A stretch of 64,000 nucleotides of DNA from Micromonospora sp. WMMA1363 (GCF_030345795.1 NZ_JAUALB010000001.1:3402001-3466000), one strand, 5' to 3'. Shown: positions 17,335 to 28,334, numbered from the stretch's first letter. Notes: a model not told the origin generated them from the letters alone. Numbers and translations: made by a program.

Positions 17335-18642
17335 ATGGGTGCCACCTCGCGCCGCCGCCTCGCGGCCGTCGCCTTCGTCGCCGCCACCGCGCTGTTCGCC
17401 AGCGCCGCCTGCGGCGGTGCTGGCGACGACGCCGGCGACGGCACCGTCACGCTGACCGTCGACGTGTTCGGCCAGTTCGGCTACGACGAGCTGTACCAGG
17501 AGTACATCGCCGCCAACCCCGGCGTGAAGATCGTCGAACGGGGCACCGGCAGCAACCTCGACGAGTACTCACCGAAGCTCACCCAGTGGCTCGCGGCCGG
17601 CAACGGCGCCGGCGACGTGGTCGCGATCGAGGAAGGGCTGCTGGTCGAGTACAAGGCCAACCCGGACAACTTCGTGAACCTGCTCGACCACGGCGCGGCC
17701 GAACTGAAGGGCAACTTCCTGGACTGGAAGTGGAACGGCGGACTCACCGCCGACGGCAAGCACCTCATCGGGCTCGGCACCGACGTCGGGGGCATGGCGA
17801 TGTGCTACCGCACCGACCTGTTCGCCAAGGCCGGCCTGCCGACCGAGCGGGACGCCGTGTCCGCGCTATGGCCTACCTGGCCAGACTACATCCGGGTCGG
17901 CGAGAGGTTCGTGGCGGCGAAGACCGGCGCGGCGTTCCTGGACGCGGCCACCAACACGTTCAACACGATCGTGCTCCAGACCGCGGGCAACACCTCGGGC
18001 TACCACTACTACGACACCAGCGACAACCTGGTGGTCGACACCAACCCCGCCGTGAAGCAGGCCTGGGACACCACCATGGACATCATCGACTCCGGCCTGT
18101 CCGGCAGGTACGGCGCCTGGTCGGAGGAGTGGGTCGCCGCGTTCAAGCAGGCCAAGTTCGCCACCATCGCCTGCCCCGCCTGGATGACCGGGGTCATCGA
18201 GGGCAACGCCGGCGAGGCGGCCAAGGGCAAGTGGGACATCGCCCGGGTGCCCGGCACCGGCGGCAACTGGGGCGGCTCGTACCTCGCCGTGCCGAAGCAG
18301 AGCAAGCACCAGGACGAGGCGATCAAGCTCGCCAAGTTCCTGACCAGCGCCGAGGGCCAGATCGGCGCGTTCAAGGCCAAGGGGCCACTGCCGTCCTCGC
18401 CACAGGCGCTGGACGACCCGGCGATCACCGACGCCACCAACGCGTACTTCTCGGACGCCCCGGTGGGGCAGATCTTCGCCGCCGGGGCGAGGAGCCTGAA
18501 GCCGGTCTACATGGGCCCGAAGAACCAGGCGGTACGCACCGAGGTGGAGAACGCCGTACGCACCGTGGAGCTCGGTCAGCGTACGCCCGAGCGGGGCTGG
18601 ACCGACGCGGTGACGAACTCGAAGAAGGCCGCCGCCAAGTAG
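17335..18642 (+). CDS. cebE: Cello-oligosaccharide ABC transporter, substrate-binding lipoprotein
   Basis: A 435-residue extracellular solute-binding protein family 1 member. The N-terminus has an arginine-rich n-region, a hydrophobic core and the lipobox LFASAAC with lipidated C26. Conserved folds: NPGVKIVERGTGSN, WLAAGNGAGDVVAIEEG, YRTDLFAKAGLPTE, KQAKFATIACPAWM and LAVPKQSKHQDEA. It captures sugar outside the membrane and delivers it to the two permeases that follow. Assignment to cellobiose/cellotriose rests on the operon (GH1 enzyme, CebR-type operators). No ATPase gene is present; a shared MsiK-type ATPase elsewhere is expected. Confidence 0.88.
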   Translation: MGATSRRRLAAVAFVAATALFASAACGGAGDDAGDGTVTLTVDVFGQFGYDELYQEYIAANPGVKIVERGTGSNLDEYSPKLTQWLAAGNGAGDVVAIEEGLLVEYKANPDNFVNLLDHGAAELKGNFLDWKWNGGLTADGKHLIGLGTDVGGMAMCYRTDLFAKAGLPTERDAVSALWPTWPDYIRVGERFVAAKTGAAFLDAATNTFNTIVLQTAGNTSGYHYYDTSDNLVVDTNPAVKQAWDTTMDIIDSGLSGRYGAWSEEWVAAFKQAKFATIACPAWMTGVIEGNAGEAAKGKWDIARVPGTGGNWGGSYLAVPKQSKHQDEAIKLAKFLTSAEGQIGAFKAKGPLPSSPQALDDPAITDATNAYFSDAPVGQIFAAGARSLKPVYMGPKNQAVRTEVENAVRTVELGQRTPERGWTDAVTNSKKAAAK

Positions 18643-18653
18643 CCACTCGCCGC

Positions 18654-18692
18654 TCCCCACCGGCCCCGCGAACCGTCGCCGACCGGTGGGGA
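18654..18692 (+). terminator. Intercistronic hairpin after cebE
   Basis: TCCCCACCGG (18654-18663) pairs exactly with CCGGTGGGGA (18683-18692). Such hairpins after binding-protein genes usually raise lipoprotein yield relative to permeases by partial termination or mRNA protection. Confidence 0.6.
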
Positions 18693-18721
18693 ACGGGTGG
18701 CGGGGGAAGGAGTACCGGGGC

Positions 18722-19705
18722 ATGAGCGTGCAGCTTGCCCAGCCGCCGGCAACGGCGGCACCACCCACCCGGCCCGCCCGCTCACACCGGCTCAGCCGGC
18801 TCGACGAGCGCTGGTCGCCCTACCTCTACATCGCCCCGTTCTTCCTGCTCTTCGCGGTCTTCGGGGCCTACCCGCTGGCATACACGCTCTGGGTGTCCCT
18901 ACACGACTGGGATCTGCTCGGCACCGATCCGACCTTCGTCGGCGCCGAGAACTACACCCGGCTGCTGGTGGACACCGACTTCTGGCACTCCGTCGTCAAC
19001 ACCCTGGGCATCTTCGTCCTCTCCACCGTCCCACAGATGCTCGCCGCGCTCTGGCTGGCGAACCTGCTGAACCGGCAGCTCCGGTTCCGGACCGGCTGGC
19101 GGATGGCGGTACTGGTCCCGAACGTCACCTCCACCGCCGCGGTGGCGATCGTCTTCGGGGTGCTGTTCGGCCGCGAGTTCGGCATGGTCAACTGGCTACT
19201 CGACGTGGTCGGAGTCGACGCGGTCGACTGGGAGTCCAACCGGGTCGCCTCCTGGGTCGCCATCTCCACCATGGTGGACTGGCGGTGGACCGGCTACAAT
19301 GCGCTGATCTTCCTCGCCGCGATGCAGGCCATCCCCCGCGACCTCTACGAATCGGCGGCGATCGACGGCGCGAGCCGGGCCCGACAGTTCTGGTCGATCA
19401 CCGTCCCGCTACTCAAGCCGACGATCTTCTTCGTGGTCATCATCTCCACCATCGGCGGCCTCCAACTCTTCACCGAGCCCCGCCTCTTCCACTCCGGGAC
19501 CAACCCGATCCGCGGCGGTCCGCTGCGCGAGTCGCAGACGGTGACCATGTACATGTTCGAGAACGCGTTCGCCCCGCACTACAACTTCGGATACGGCTCG
19601 GCGGTGGCCTGGCTGCTGTTCCTGCTCATCGCCGTCGTGGCGGTGGCCAACGTGCTGATCATCCGGCGGCTGGGCACCGGCGCCGGGAAGGGAGGCCGGG
19701 GATGA
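18722..19705 (+). CDS. cebF: Sugar ABC transporter permease 1
   Basis: Predicted 327 residues, start at the ATG at 18722 after GGGGAAGGAG. Six transmembrane segments of the MalF type: [23 protein letters not shown] (cited in part), then the permease EAA loop [24 protein letters not shown] (in part), which contacts the ATPase. Its stop overlaps the next permease start (ATGA), so the two are translationally coupled. Confidence 0.9.
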   Translation: MSVQLAQPPATAAPPTRPARSHRLSRLDERWSPYLYIAPFFLLFAVFGAYPLAYTLWVSLHDWDLLGTDPTFVGAENYTRLLVDTDFWHSVVNTLGIFVLSTVPQMLAALWLANLLNRQLRFRTGWRMAVLVPNVTSTAAVAIVFGVLFGREFGMVNWLLDVVGVDAVDWESNRVASWVAISTMVDWRWTGYNALIFLAAMQAIPRDLYESAAIDGASRARQFWSITVPLLKPTIFFVVIISTIGGLQLFTEPRLFHSGTNPIRGGPLRESQTVTMYMFENAFAPHYNFGYGSAVAWLLFLLIAVVAVANVLIIRRLGTGAGKGGRG

Positions 19706-20535
19706 GCCGGCTCTGGCGGGCCAGCCCGCTCACGTACGGCGCCCTGGTGGTCGCCGCGTTCGCCTCGATCTTCCCGATCTGGTGGATGTTCGTGGTCGCG
19801 AGCCGGTCCAGCGACGCCATGGGTCAGCTCCCGCCGCCGGTCACCCCCGGCGGCAACCTGGGCGCGAACATCTCCCGGCTCTTCGCCAACACCGACGCCT
19901 ACTTCCTCACCGGCCTGATCAACTCGACGATCGTGGCGACCACGGTGACCGTGTCCGTGGTGTTCTTCTCCACCCTGGCCGGGTTCGCCTTCGCCAAGCT
20001 GCGGTTCCGCGGGCGCAACGCGCTGCTGATGGTCATCATCGCGACGATGATGGTGCCCACCCAGCTCGGCGTCATCCCGCTGTACCTGCTGATGACGAAG
20101 CTCAACTGGAACGACCGACTGCCGGCCGTGATCGTCCCGGCCCTGGTCACCGGGTTCGGGGTGTTCATGATGCGCCAGTACGCGGCCCAGGCGGTCAGCG
20201 CCGAGCTGATCGAGGCGGCCCGCGTCGACGGTTGCGGCACGGCACGCATCTACTGGAACGTGGTGCTGCCGGCGCTCCGCCCGGCCGCCGCCGTCCTCGG
20301 CCTGCTCACCTTCATGACCACCTGGAACGACTTCCTCTGGCCCTATGCTGTGCTCAACGACCCGGAAAACCCGACCGTGCAGTTGTCACTGCGGGCTCTG
20401 TCAGACGGGTACTACCAGGACATGTCCCAGGTCTTCACCGGGACGGCCCTCGCGACCCTCCCGCTGTTGCTGGTCTTCGTCCTGTTCGGCCGGCAGATCA
20501 TCGGCGGGATCATGGAAGGTGCGGTCAAGGCGTGA
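19702..20535 (+). CDS. cebG: Sugar ABC transporter permease 2
   Basis: A 277-residue MalG-type permease with six membrane segments. The EAA loop is [36 protein letters not shown] and [16 protein letters not shown] are characteristic of this subfamily. Overlaps cebF by 4 bp and is followed after about 60 bp by the beta-glucosidase. Confidence 0.9.
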   Translation: MSRLWRASPLTYGALVVAAFASIFPIWWMFVVASRSSDAMGQLPPPVTPGGNLGANISRLFANTDAYFLTGLINSTIVATTVTVSVVFFSTLAGFAFAKLRFRGRNALLMVIIATMMVPTQLGVIPLYLLMTKLNWNDRLPAVIVPALVTGFGVFMMRQYAAQAVSAELIEAARVDGCGTARIYWNVVLPALRPAAAVLGLLTFMTTWNDFLWPYAVLNDPENPTVQLSLRALSDGYYQDMSQVFTGTALATLPLLLVFVLFGRQIIGGIMEGAVKA

Positions 20536-20594
20536 ACGCGAGGAGTGAGCCGGGGCCGCACGCCCCGCAGCCACGAACGGAAGAAGGTGCCCGC

Positions 20595-21968
<1,374 letters not shown>

Positions 21969-21985
21969 CGAGCGGGGATACGGCG

Positions 21986-22993
21986 ATGACAACAGCGCAG
22001 CGGCCGACCCTCGAAGCGGTGGCCCGGCGGGCCGGGGTCTCCCGGGCCACCGTCTCCCGTGTGGTGAACGGCTCCACCACCGTGGCCGAACCGATCCGGG
22101 AGGCGGTCCGCCGCGCGGTCGCCGAGCTGGGTTACGTGCCGAACCTGGCCGCCCGCAGCCTGGTCACCCAGCGCACCGACTCGATCGCGCTGGTGATGCC
22201 CGAGGCTGCCACCCGGGTCTTCTCCGACGACCAGTTCTTCCCCGGCATCATCCGAGGCGTCAGCCAGGAGCTGGAGGCGGCCGACAAGCAGCTGGTGCTG
22301 ATGCTGGCGGGCTCACCGGCCGGGCACGAGCGGGTCGAGCGGTACACCACCGGGCGACACGTCGACGGGGTGCTCTTCGCGTCCCTGCACGCCGACGATC
22401 CGCTGCCCGCGACGCTCGCCGGGATCGGCATACCGGTGGTGTGCGGCGGCCGGCCGCTGGACGACGCCCCGCTGCCGTACGTCGACGTCGACCATGTCGG
22501 CGGGGTGAACCGGGCCGTGCAACACCTCATCGACAGCGGCCGACGGCGGATCACCACCATCGCCGGCCCACAGGACATGGTGGGCGGCATCGAACGGCTC
22601 ACCGGCTACCGGGAGACGGTGGCCGCCGCCGGACTGCCCGAGCGGGTCGCGTTCGGGGACTTCACCCGGGAGTCCGGGATGACGGCGATGCGTCAACTCC
22701 TCGCCGAGCACCCGGACCTGGACGCGGTCTTCGCCGCCTCCGACCTGATGGCGCACGCCGCCCTACGGACGCTGCGTGCGGCGGGGCGACGGGTGCCGGA
22801 CGACGTGGCGGTGATCGGCTTCGACGACATCGAAACCGCCGCCTACACCGAGCCGCCGCTCACCACGGTCCGCCAGCCGATCCAGGAAATCGGCCGGCAG
22901 ATGACCCGCCAACTGCTGCGCCTGGCCGCTGGCGAGCACATCGAACCGGCCGTCGTTCTCCCCACCGAGCTGGTCCTCCGCGACTCCGCCTGA
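21986..22993 (+). CDS. cebR: LacI-family repressor of the ceb operon
   Basis: Predicted 335 residues. The N-terminal helix-turn-helix reads TLEAVARRAGVSRATVSRVV, with hinge helix ELGYVPNLAARSLVTQR (cited in part), followed by a periplasmic-binding-like sensor (60-335). It lies 17 bp after bglC as the last gene of the operon. By homology it would release GAGCGCTC palindromes when cellobiose binds. The two such palindromes upstream of cebE would give autoregulation of the whole operon. Confidence 0.9.
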   Translation: MTTAQRPTLEAVARRAGVSRATVSRVVNGSTTVAEPIREAVRRAVAELGYVPNLAARSLVTQRTDSIALVMPEAATRVFSDDQFFPGIIRGVSQELEAADKQLVLMLAGSPAGHERVERYTTGRHVDGVLFASLHADDPLPATLAGIGIPVVCGGRPLDDAPLPYVDVDHVGGVNRAVQHLIDSGRRRITTIAGPQDMVGGIERLTGYRETVAAAGLPERVAFGDFTRESGMTAMRQLLAEHPDLDAVFAASDLMAHAALRTLRAAGRRVPDDVAVIGFDDIETAAYTEPPLTTVRQPIQEIGRQMTRQLLRLAAGEHIEPAVVLPTELVLRDSA

Positions 22994-23042
22994 GGCGGGA
23001 AATTCAGTCGAGCCCCCGCGGGCCGGGGGTTAGCGTCGGGCC

Positions 23043-23438
23043 GTGCCGCATCTTCGCCACGTTCCCCACCTCGCCGACGCCGAGTACGCCTACGTCGCCA
23101 CGGTCGAGCCACCGGCGCGCCTCGTCTTCACCGCCGGCGCCTGCCCGCTCGACGCCGACGGTCGTACCGTCGCTCCCGATGACCACGTCGCCCAGGCGCG
23201 GCAGGTGATGGCCAACCTGGAGACGGCCCTCGCGTCGGCCGGCGCCCGCCTGTCCGACGTCGTCAAGACCACGGTGTACGTGGCCTCGGCGCACCGGCCC
23301 GACCTGGTGACGGTCTGGCAGGTCGTCCGGGACGCCTTCGGTGACCACGACCCGCCCAGCACCCTGCTCGGCGTCACCGTCCTCGGCTACCCGGACCAAC
23401 TCGTCGAGGTCGAGGCAGTCGCCGCCGTGACGGCGTGA
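23043..23438 (+). CDS. RidA/YjgF-family protein with altered active site
   Basis: A 131-residue RidA fold from a GTG start. RidA enzymes hydrolyse reactive enamines/imines to ketoacids and ammonia. The core NLETALASAGARLSDVVKTTVYVA and VEVEAVAAV match the family. The catalytic arginine (R105 in E. coli RidA, in the PARS motif) aligns here with proline: DPPSTLLGV. It therefore probably belongs to the non-canonical Rid groups without imine deaminase activity. The next gene starts 4 bp after its stop. Confidence 0.8.
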   Translation: MPHLRHVPHLADAEYAYVATVEPPARLVFTAGACPLDADGRTVAPDDHVAQARQVMANLETALASAGARLSDVVKTTVYVASAHRPDLVTVWQVVRDAFGDHDPPSTLLGVTVLGYPDQLVEVEAVAAVTA

Positions 23439-23442
23439 GCTG

Positions 23443-24336
23443 ATGCGCATCCGTCCCGCCGTCCCGGACGACGCGCCCGCCGTCGTGGCGCTGCGCGCCC
23501 ATGTCCTGCCGCACCTGGTGCGCGGCGTCCCGTCGACCCGCCAGATGATCGCGCAACCGCCGAGAGACCAGCACTGGACGGCGGTCGTGGCCGAGGTCGA
23601 CGGTGAGATCGTCGGGTGGGTCTCGGCGTTCCGCAACGCCGGAACGAGCAGGCCGGTCGGCGAGATCTCGCTGCTGCACGTCCACCCCGAGCACCGGGGA
23701 CGGGGCATCGGAACCGGGCTCCTGGACACCGCCCTGGACCATCTCGCCCCGCTCCGGCTCCCACTGCTGCGCGGTCGCGCGCTGCCGGAGACCCTGCCGT
23801 TCGCCCGACGACGCGGATTCACGCCGAGCCGGGAGGAACGCTTCTCCGGGCTGGATCTGGCGTCCCTGCCACCACTGCCCGCCGCGCCCGCCGGCGTACG
23901 GCTGGTGCCGCTGTCCGAGATCGACCCGCGCCGGGTGTACGAGGTGGAGGTCGCCGCCAGCGCCGACGAGCCGGGGGACGTCCCCTCCGACGCCCTCACA
24001 TACGAGCACTGGCAGGCCGACACGTGGGACAACGTCGGCCTGGACCGGGAAGCCAGCACAGGCGCGGAGGTCGACGGCGTGCTGGCCGCGATCAGCCTGG
24101 TCGAGCGCGACGGCGCGCGGATGTGGACGGACTACACCGGCGCCGTGCCGGCGTACCGGGGACGCGGGCTGGCCACCGCCGTGAAGCTCGCCGCCCTGCA
24201 CCGGGCCGCGGCGGGCGGCGTGACCGTCGCGTACACGGGCAACGACGAGGCGAACGCGCCGATGCTGGCGATCAACGCGCGCCTCGGCTACCGCCCGGTC
24301 GCCTCCCAGTGGAGTTGCCTCCGCGAGACGGCCTGA
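23443..24336 (+). CDS. Tandem-GNAT N-acetyltransferase
   Basis: A 297-residue protein with two GNAT folds. In the first (1-145), ISLLHVHPEHRGRGIGTGLL is the acetyl-CoA pyrophosphate loop (R/QxxGxG). The second (150-297) has DYTGAVPAYRGRGLATAVKL and the late NDEANAPMLAINARLGYRPV strand-helix (cited in part). Acetyl donor binding is clear; the acceptor is unknown. Similar tandem-GNAT proteins include mycothiol synthase MshD, but the length and central region do not single that out. Probably cotranscribed with the RidA gene. Confidence 0.8.
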   Translation: MRIRPAVPDDAPAVVALRAHVLPHLVRGVPSTRQMIAQPPRDQHWTAVVAEVDGEIVGWVSAFRNAGTSRPVGEISLLHVHPEHRGRGIGTGLLDTALDHLAPLRLPLLRGRALPETLPFARRRGFTPSREERFSGLDLASLPPLPAAPAGVRLVPLSEIDPRRVYEVEVAASADEPGDVPSDALTYEHWQADTWDNVGLDREASTGAEVDGVLAAISLVERDGARMWTDYTGAVPAYRGRGLATAVKLAALHRAAAGGVTVAYTGNDEANAPMLAINARLGYRPVASQWSCLRETA

Positions 24337-24418
24337 CCGGCCAGCGACTACCGCGCGCGGGCCCACAGGACGAAGCGCTCGGCCAGGCTGCCTACTCATG
24401 TCACCGGAAGGTCCGCCC

Positions 24419-24613
24419 GTGCGGGTCATGGCGTTGGCAGAGGTCGCTGACTACCTCGGCGTATCGCGCCAGCGCGCCGCGATCCTGGTCGACCGGCCGG
24501 ACTTCCCCGACCCCATCGACACGCTGACCGTCGGCTGCATCTGGGACGCCGCCGAGGTGCGCGGGTACGCGGAGCGACGAAGTCGGCGGCTGGCCGACGA
24601 GGAAACGCGGTAG
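24419..24613 (+). CDS. Small AlpA/MerR-like helix-turn-helix protein
   Basis: A 64-residue protein from the GTG at 24419 (GGAAGG sits 7 nt upstream); an upstream ATG at 24398 would add 7 residues. The sequence MALAEVADYLGVSRQRAAIL is an excisionase/AlpA-type helix-turn-helix, then DRPDFPDPIDTLTVGCIWD forms the wing. Such free-standing chromosomal copies are common in actinobacteria and their targets unknown. Confidence 0.65.
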   Translation: MRVMALAEVADYLGVSRQRAAILVDRPDFPDPIDTLTVGCIWDAAEVRGYAERRSRRLADEETR

Positions 24614-24646
24614 CCGGTAGGAGTTGCCTCCGCGAGACGGGCCCGA

Positions 24647-25162
24647 TCAGCCCTCGTCGGCGACTCGCCGGGCAGCGGCGTACGTGTCCGCGCCGAACAG
24701 GACCAGCCGTGCCTCGGTGACGCTGGCGGGCCAGGCAGGGCGTAGCACCGACAGCGCCCGCCGCACGGCGTCGTCAACAGGCCACCGGTACACCCCGGCG
24801 GAGATCAGCGGGAACGCGATCGTCGACGCGCCCAGCTCGTCGGCGACCCGGAGACTGGTCGCGTAGCAGTCACGCAGCAACCCGGACCGGTCCTCGGCGG
24901 CCGACCAGACCGGCCCGACCGTGTGCACGACCCAGCGGGCGGGCAGGTTGCCGGCGGTGGTGGCCACCGCCTGCCCGGTCGGCAGGCCCCGGCCGTACCG
25001 GGACGCGCGCAGGTGTCGGCACTCGGCCAGGATGGCCGGGCCGCCCTTGCGGTGGATCGCGCCGTCCACTCCCCCGCCACCCGGTAGTGAGGAGTTGGCG
25101 GCGTTGACGATCACGTCGACCTGCTGGACGGTGACGTCGCCCTCGACCAACGTGATCTCCAT
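24647..25162 (-). CDS. Macro-domain O-acetyl-ADP-ribose deacetylase
   Basis: Predicted 171 residues, start at the ATG at 25160-25162 (MEITLVEGDVT). MacroD-type hydrolase: VNAANSSLPGGGGVDGAIH (ADP-ribose binding and catalytic loop), GQAVATTAGNLPARWVVHTVG (in part) and FPLISAGVYRWPVDDA. It removes ADP-ribose or deacetylates O-acetyl-ADP-ribose. It starts 2 bp after the stop of the EI24 gene, so the pair is translationally coupled; the functional link is unexplained. Confidence 0.9.
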   Translation of the reverse strand: MEITLVEGDVTVQQVDVIVNAANSSLPGGGGVDGAIHRKGGPAILAECRHLRASRYGRGLPTGQAVATTAGNLPARWVVHTVGPVWSAAEDRSGLLRDCYATSLRVADELGASTIAFPLISAGVYRWPVDDAVRRALSVLRPAWPASVTEARLVLFGADTYAAARRVADEG

Positions 25163-25164
25163 CG

Positions 25165-25959
25165 TCAGCCCTCCGTCGTCGGCTGGCCGAGCGTGCGGCG
25201 GGCCAGCAGGGTGGCGCCGGCGACGGCGGCCGGCATCAGCAGCACCGCGCCGAGCGGGATCAGGAAGCAGACGAAGACCGCCGTCCCGAAGCCGATCGTG
25301 GTCGGCCGGTCGGCGCTGAGCGCCGCCCGCCGGTCCGGCAACCGCAGCCCCCGCCGATAGAAGGGTGCGCCGACCAGCTCCACGGCGAGCAGCCAACCGC
25401 CGACCGCCGCGCCGAGCACCGGCACCACGGTCTGGCCGACCACCGGGATGAAACCGGCGGCGAAGAGCGGCACGCCGAACAGCACCGACAGCCCCACCAG
25501 GCGCAGCGAGTCGGCCGCACTGTGCCGCAGCGACGCCCAGAACGGCACGTCCACGGCGTTCGGCGTGCCGCCGAACCGCTCCTCCACCCGCTCGGAGATC
25601 TTTTCGTAGAACGGATCGCCGATGACCAGGGTGACGGCGGTGAACGCAACCACCCCGAGCAGGCCGCCCAGCCCGAGCAGGGCCAGCCCCGCGACCACCC
25701 GGACCATGCTGCGCCAGGTGTCCGACCAGCCGTCGGCGAACGGCGTGAGCAGCGCCGCCAGGTCGTCCACGAAGTACGCCAGTGTGGCGAACGCGCCGAT
25801 GAAGAGCGCCCCGGAGACCAGCGCCGGCACGACGCCGAGCAGCATCAGGCCGGGGCTGCGGACATACAGGCCGAGGCCACGCAGGAACAGCCCGACGCCG
25901 GTGAGGAACCGACCGGCGGCCCCGGTCAGGGGCGCGGCGAGGTCGAGGGGAGCGCGCAC
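25165..25959 (-). CDS. EI24/CysZ-like membrane protein
   Basis: A 264-residue polytopic membrane protein. About four to six hydrophobic segments include LMLLGVVPALVSGALFIGAF, GLALLGLGGLLGVVAFTAVT and TAVFVCFLIPLGAVLLMPAA. The loop GDPFYEKISERVEE followed by a FWASLRHSAADSL helix is the EI24/CysZ signature. E. coli CysZ imports sulfate; in actinobacteria the role of this family is not settled. Confidence 0.8.
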   Translation of the reverse strand: MRAPLDLAAPLTGAAGRFLTGVGLFLRGLGLYVRSPGLMLLGVVPALVSGALFIGAFATLAYFVDDLAALLTPFADGWSDTWRSMVRVVAGLALLGLGGLLGVVAFTAVTLVIGDPFYEKISERVEERFGGTPNAVDVPFWASLRHSAADSLRLVGLSVLFGVPLFAAGFIPVVGQTVVPVLGAAVGGWLLAVELVGAPFYRRGLRLPDRRAALSADRPTTIGFGTAVFVCFLIPLGAVLLMPAAVAGATLLARRTLGQPTTEG

Positions 25960-26026
25960 GACGGAGAGCCTAGTGGCCGCCGCCGCATCGCCCGGGGTGA
26001 GGCCGCCCCGTTCTCACGCGCGGCGC

Positions 26027-26944
26027 TCACCGGTAGCCGGTGACGTCCGCCTGTTTGCCGGCCTCCACCACCTCGGTGAAGTAGCGGTACGCGTCGGGCT
26101 GGCTGCCGTCGACGTCGGTGAACCCGTACACCTGGGCGAGTTCGCCGGCCGAGACGGAGGCCTGGTTCCAGCGGGCCCGGTCCTCGTCGGCGGCGAGCGC
26201 GGCGACCGCGCGTCCGATGAAGGCGGGGGTCTCCGAGATGAGGAAGTGCGGGTCGGTGGCGGCGCCGGCACGCCAGTTCTCCTCGGTGACCCCGAAGTGC
26301 TCCAGCATTGCCTCGGACCGGAGCCAGCCAGGGGTGAGCGCCACGGCGGTGCCCCCGTGCGGTTTCAGTTCGTGCCCCCAACTGAACGCGAGCCGGTTCA
26401 CCGACACCTTCGCCAGGTCGTAGAAGACCGACAGCCGGTAGTTGGCGTCGTTGTACGCCGTCGTGCCGTCGCCGACCTCGACGACCAGCCCGCCGGGTTG
26501 GCGGATCAGCAGCGGAAACGCGTAGTGACTGGTGATGATGTGGGTGTCGATCGCCAGCCGCAACGTGCGGAAGCCACCGTCGAGCGGCTGCTCCCAGACC
26601 GGCTTCTCCCAGGTGATCAGCGGGTCGGCGCCCCAGATGTCGTTGACCAGCACGTCGAGCCGGCCCTGCTCGGCGTCGATCCGCTCGACCAGCGCGCGAA
26701 CCTCGTCGGCGACCAGGTGGTCCACCCGGACCGCGATGCCGGTGCCGCCGGCCGCGGTGACCAGGTCGGCGGTCTCCTCGATGGTCTCCGGCCGGTCCAG
26801 TTCGGAGCGGCCGGCGCGGCTGCTGCGGCCGGTGGCGTAGACCGTGGCGCCCGCCGCGCCGAGCTGAACCGCGATCTGCCGACCGGCTCCCCGGGTCGCG
26901 CCGGCGACCAGCGTGACCTTCCCTGTCAGCGGTTTCGTCGTCAT
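26027..26944 (-). CDS. SDR family oxidoreductase
   Basis: Predicted 305 residues, start at the ATG at 26942-26944. Cofactor loop is GATRGAGRQIAVQLG, with ATGRSSRAGRSELDRPETIE downstream as in a long atypical SDR subfamily, and NDIWGADP replacing the NNAG motif. The catalytic tyrosine is probably in the YNDANYRLSVFYDLAKVSVN stretch (YxxxK: YDLAK). Substrate unknown. Confidence 0.82.
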   Translation of the reverse strand: MTTKPLTGKVTLVAGATRGAGRQIAVQLGAAGATVYATGRSSRAGRSELDRPETIEETADLVTAAGGTGIAVRVDHLVADEVRALVERIDAEQGRLDVLVNDIWGADPLITWEKPVWEQPLDGGFRTLRLAIDTHIITSHYAFPLLIRQPGGLVVEVGDGTTAYNDANYRLSVFYDLAKVSVNRLAFSWGHELKPHGGTAVALTPGWLRSEAMLEHFGVTEENWRAGAATDPHFLISETPAFIGRAVAALAADEDRARWNQASVSAGELAQVYGFTDVDGSQPDAYRYFTEVVEAGKQADVTGYR

Positions 26945-27065
26945 GCGTCCGACCCTGGCAGGAGGGTCTGACAGCCGAGGTCCCGTTCTGCGATCGGATG
27001 CTCGCCAGCATGCGGTTGCGAGCCCGGTGGGTGCGGCGATGGTGTGCCGCCCTGGACGGCGCAGG

Positions 27066-27953
27066 TCACTCGTTGAGGAAGGCGGATATGCGCGTCCGCA
27101 GGTCGGCGCGATCCGTCCACAGGACGCCGGGCCGGCCGTACACGTGCAAAGTGGCCCGGGGCAGCGCGGCGGCGAGCTGCTCGGCGACCTCGACCGGGTG
27201 CAGGTCATCGCCCGCGCACCCGATCACCAGGGCCGGTGCGGTCACCGCGGCCAGGGCCGTGGCGTCGGTCAACGGCACCGAGTCCGGCACGCTGGCCAGC
27301 CCCGGCGCGAGGCCGTCGCGCAGCAGCTGATCCAGGCGTTGCCGCAGGTACGCCCAGCCGGCGGGGGTGTTCCGCACGGCCGGGGGCAGCTCCAGCTGCA
27401 CCACGTCCGCGACGGTGGCGGCATCGCCGCCGTCGACCGCCTCGAGCAGCGCCGTGAGCCGTTCCCGAGCGACCTCGCCGCGGGCCCGATCCAGCACCGC
27501 CGGCAGGAAGAAGACCAGCCGCTCGAACCGCCCCGGGCTCTCCGTGAGCAGCCGGCAGAGCGCACCCGCGCCCAGGCTCGCGCCGAACGCCCTCGTCGCG
27601 CCGCCCAGGTCGGCGACCGTGCGCAGGTCACGGGCCAGGTCGGCGTAGCTCCACGGGCCGGCCGGCGCGTCCGAGCGGCCGTGCCCACGGAACTGGAAGA
27701 AGAGCTTGCGCCCGGTCACGCCGCTGCCGAACGGCCGGGTGGTCGCGATGCCGTTGCCCAGCCCGTGCGCGAACACCGTGACCGGGTCACCCGCACCGGT
27801 GACCAGCTGTTCCAGGCGTACGCCGTGCGGCGTGACGACCAGCTCCGTCTCCGGCTCCGGAAGGGCGGGACGGCCGGTGCGGGGGGCTCCCGGGCCGGGG
27901 CCCCAGGTGCGGGGACCGCCGTCGGGCGGTGGCGGCCAGCGGAAATCCCTCAC
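27066..27953 (-). CDS. Alpha/beta hydrolase
   Basis: Predicted 295 residues from the GTG at 27951-27953, which overlaps the stop of the upstream DUF2516 gene (GTGA). Motifs: VFAHGLGNG (oxyanion HG), FQFRGHGRSDAP, the nucleophile elbow AFGASLGAGAL (Ser in GxSxG variant G-A-S-L-G), the acid near VIGCAGDDLHPVE, and a late histidine possibly at ATLHVYG. Esterase or hydrolase of unknown substrate. Start choice rests on the overlap and on the proline-rich, non-homologous upstream extension. Confidence 0.75.
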   Translation of the reverse strand: MRDFRWPPPPDGGPRTWGPGPGAPRTGRPALPEPETELVVTPHGVRLEQLVTGAGDPVTVFAHGLGNGIATTRPFGSGVTGRKLFFQFRGHGRSDAPAGPWSYADLARDLRTVADLGGATRAFGASLGAGALCRLLTESPGRFERLVFFLPAVLDRARGEVARERLTALLEAVDGGDAATVADVVQLELPPAVRNTPAGWAYLRQRLDQLLRDGLAPGLASVPDSVPLTDATALAAVTAPALVIGCAGDDLHPVEVAEQLAAALPRATLHVYGRPGVLWTDRADLRTRISAFLNE

Positions 27954-28264
27954 CAGGAACCTCGGCTGTCGCCGAGGTCGCGCAGTCCGACCCGGACGTC
28001 GAGCAGGTAGATGAGCCCGGCGGCGATGCCGATCAGCCCGAAGATGCTGATCGAGGTACGGGTCAGCAGGGTCAGCACGAGACAGACGGCGAGGATCGCG
28101 ACCCAACCGCCCTTCGGCAGAGTGCCGATCGCGGCGAACGCGTCGGCGCGCTGGGTGATGGCGTGCACGAGGGCAACGCCCAGCAGGACCAGCGCGAATG
28201 CGAGCAGAATCAGCTCGATGACGTAGCGGATGGCAAATACGAAGATCGGCGCGGCGATGGCCAT
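27950..28264 (-). CDS. DUF2516 membrane protein (Rv0476-like)
   Basis: A 104-residue protein with three hydrophobic segments (FAIRYVIELILLAFALVLLG, GWVAILAVCLVLTLL, ISIFGLIGIAAGLIYLLDV). The DNA upstream of the ATG at 28262-28264 is a terminator, which fixes the start. DUF2516 proteins accompany the HbhA-like gene in mycobacteria (Rv0474-0476) as here, a conserved but unexplained association. Confidence 0.8.
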   Translation of the reverse strand: MAIAAPIFVFAIRYVIELILLAFALVLLGVALVHAITQRADAFAAIGTLPKGGWVAILAVCLVLTLLTRTSISIFGLIGIAAGLIYLLDVRVGLRDLGDSRGSW

Positions 28265-28281
28265 GACGGCAAGCTTATGCC

Positions 28282-28323
28282 GGCGACCCCGGATACGTCC
28301 GACAGGACAGATCCGGGGTCGCC
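28282..28323. terminator. 13-bp hairpin after the HbhA-like gene
   Basis: GGCGACCCCGGAT (28282-28294) is exactly complementary to 28311-28323. It separates the HbhA-like gene from the DUF2516 gene on the minus strand. Confidence 0.75.
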
Positions 28324-28334
28324 ACTTCGTTGGG

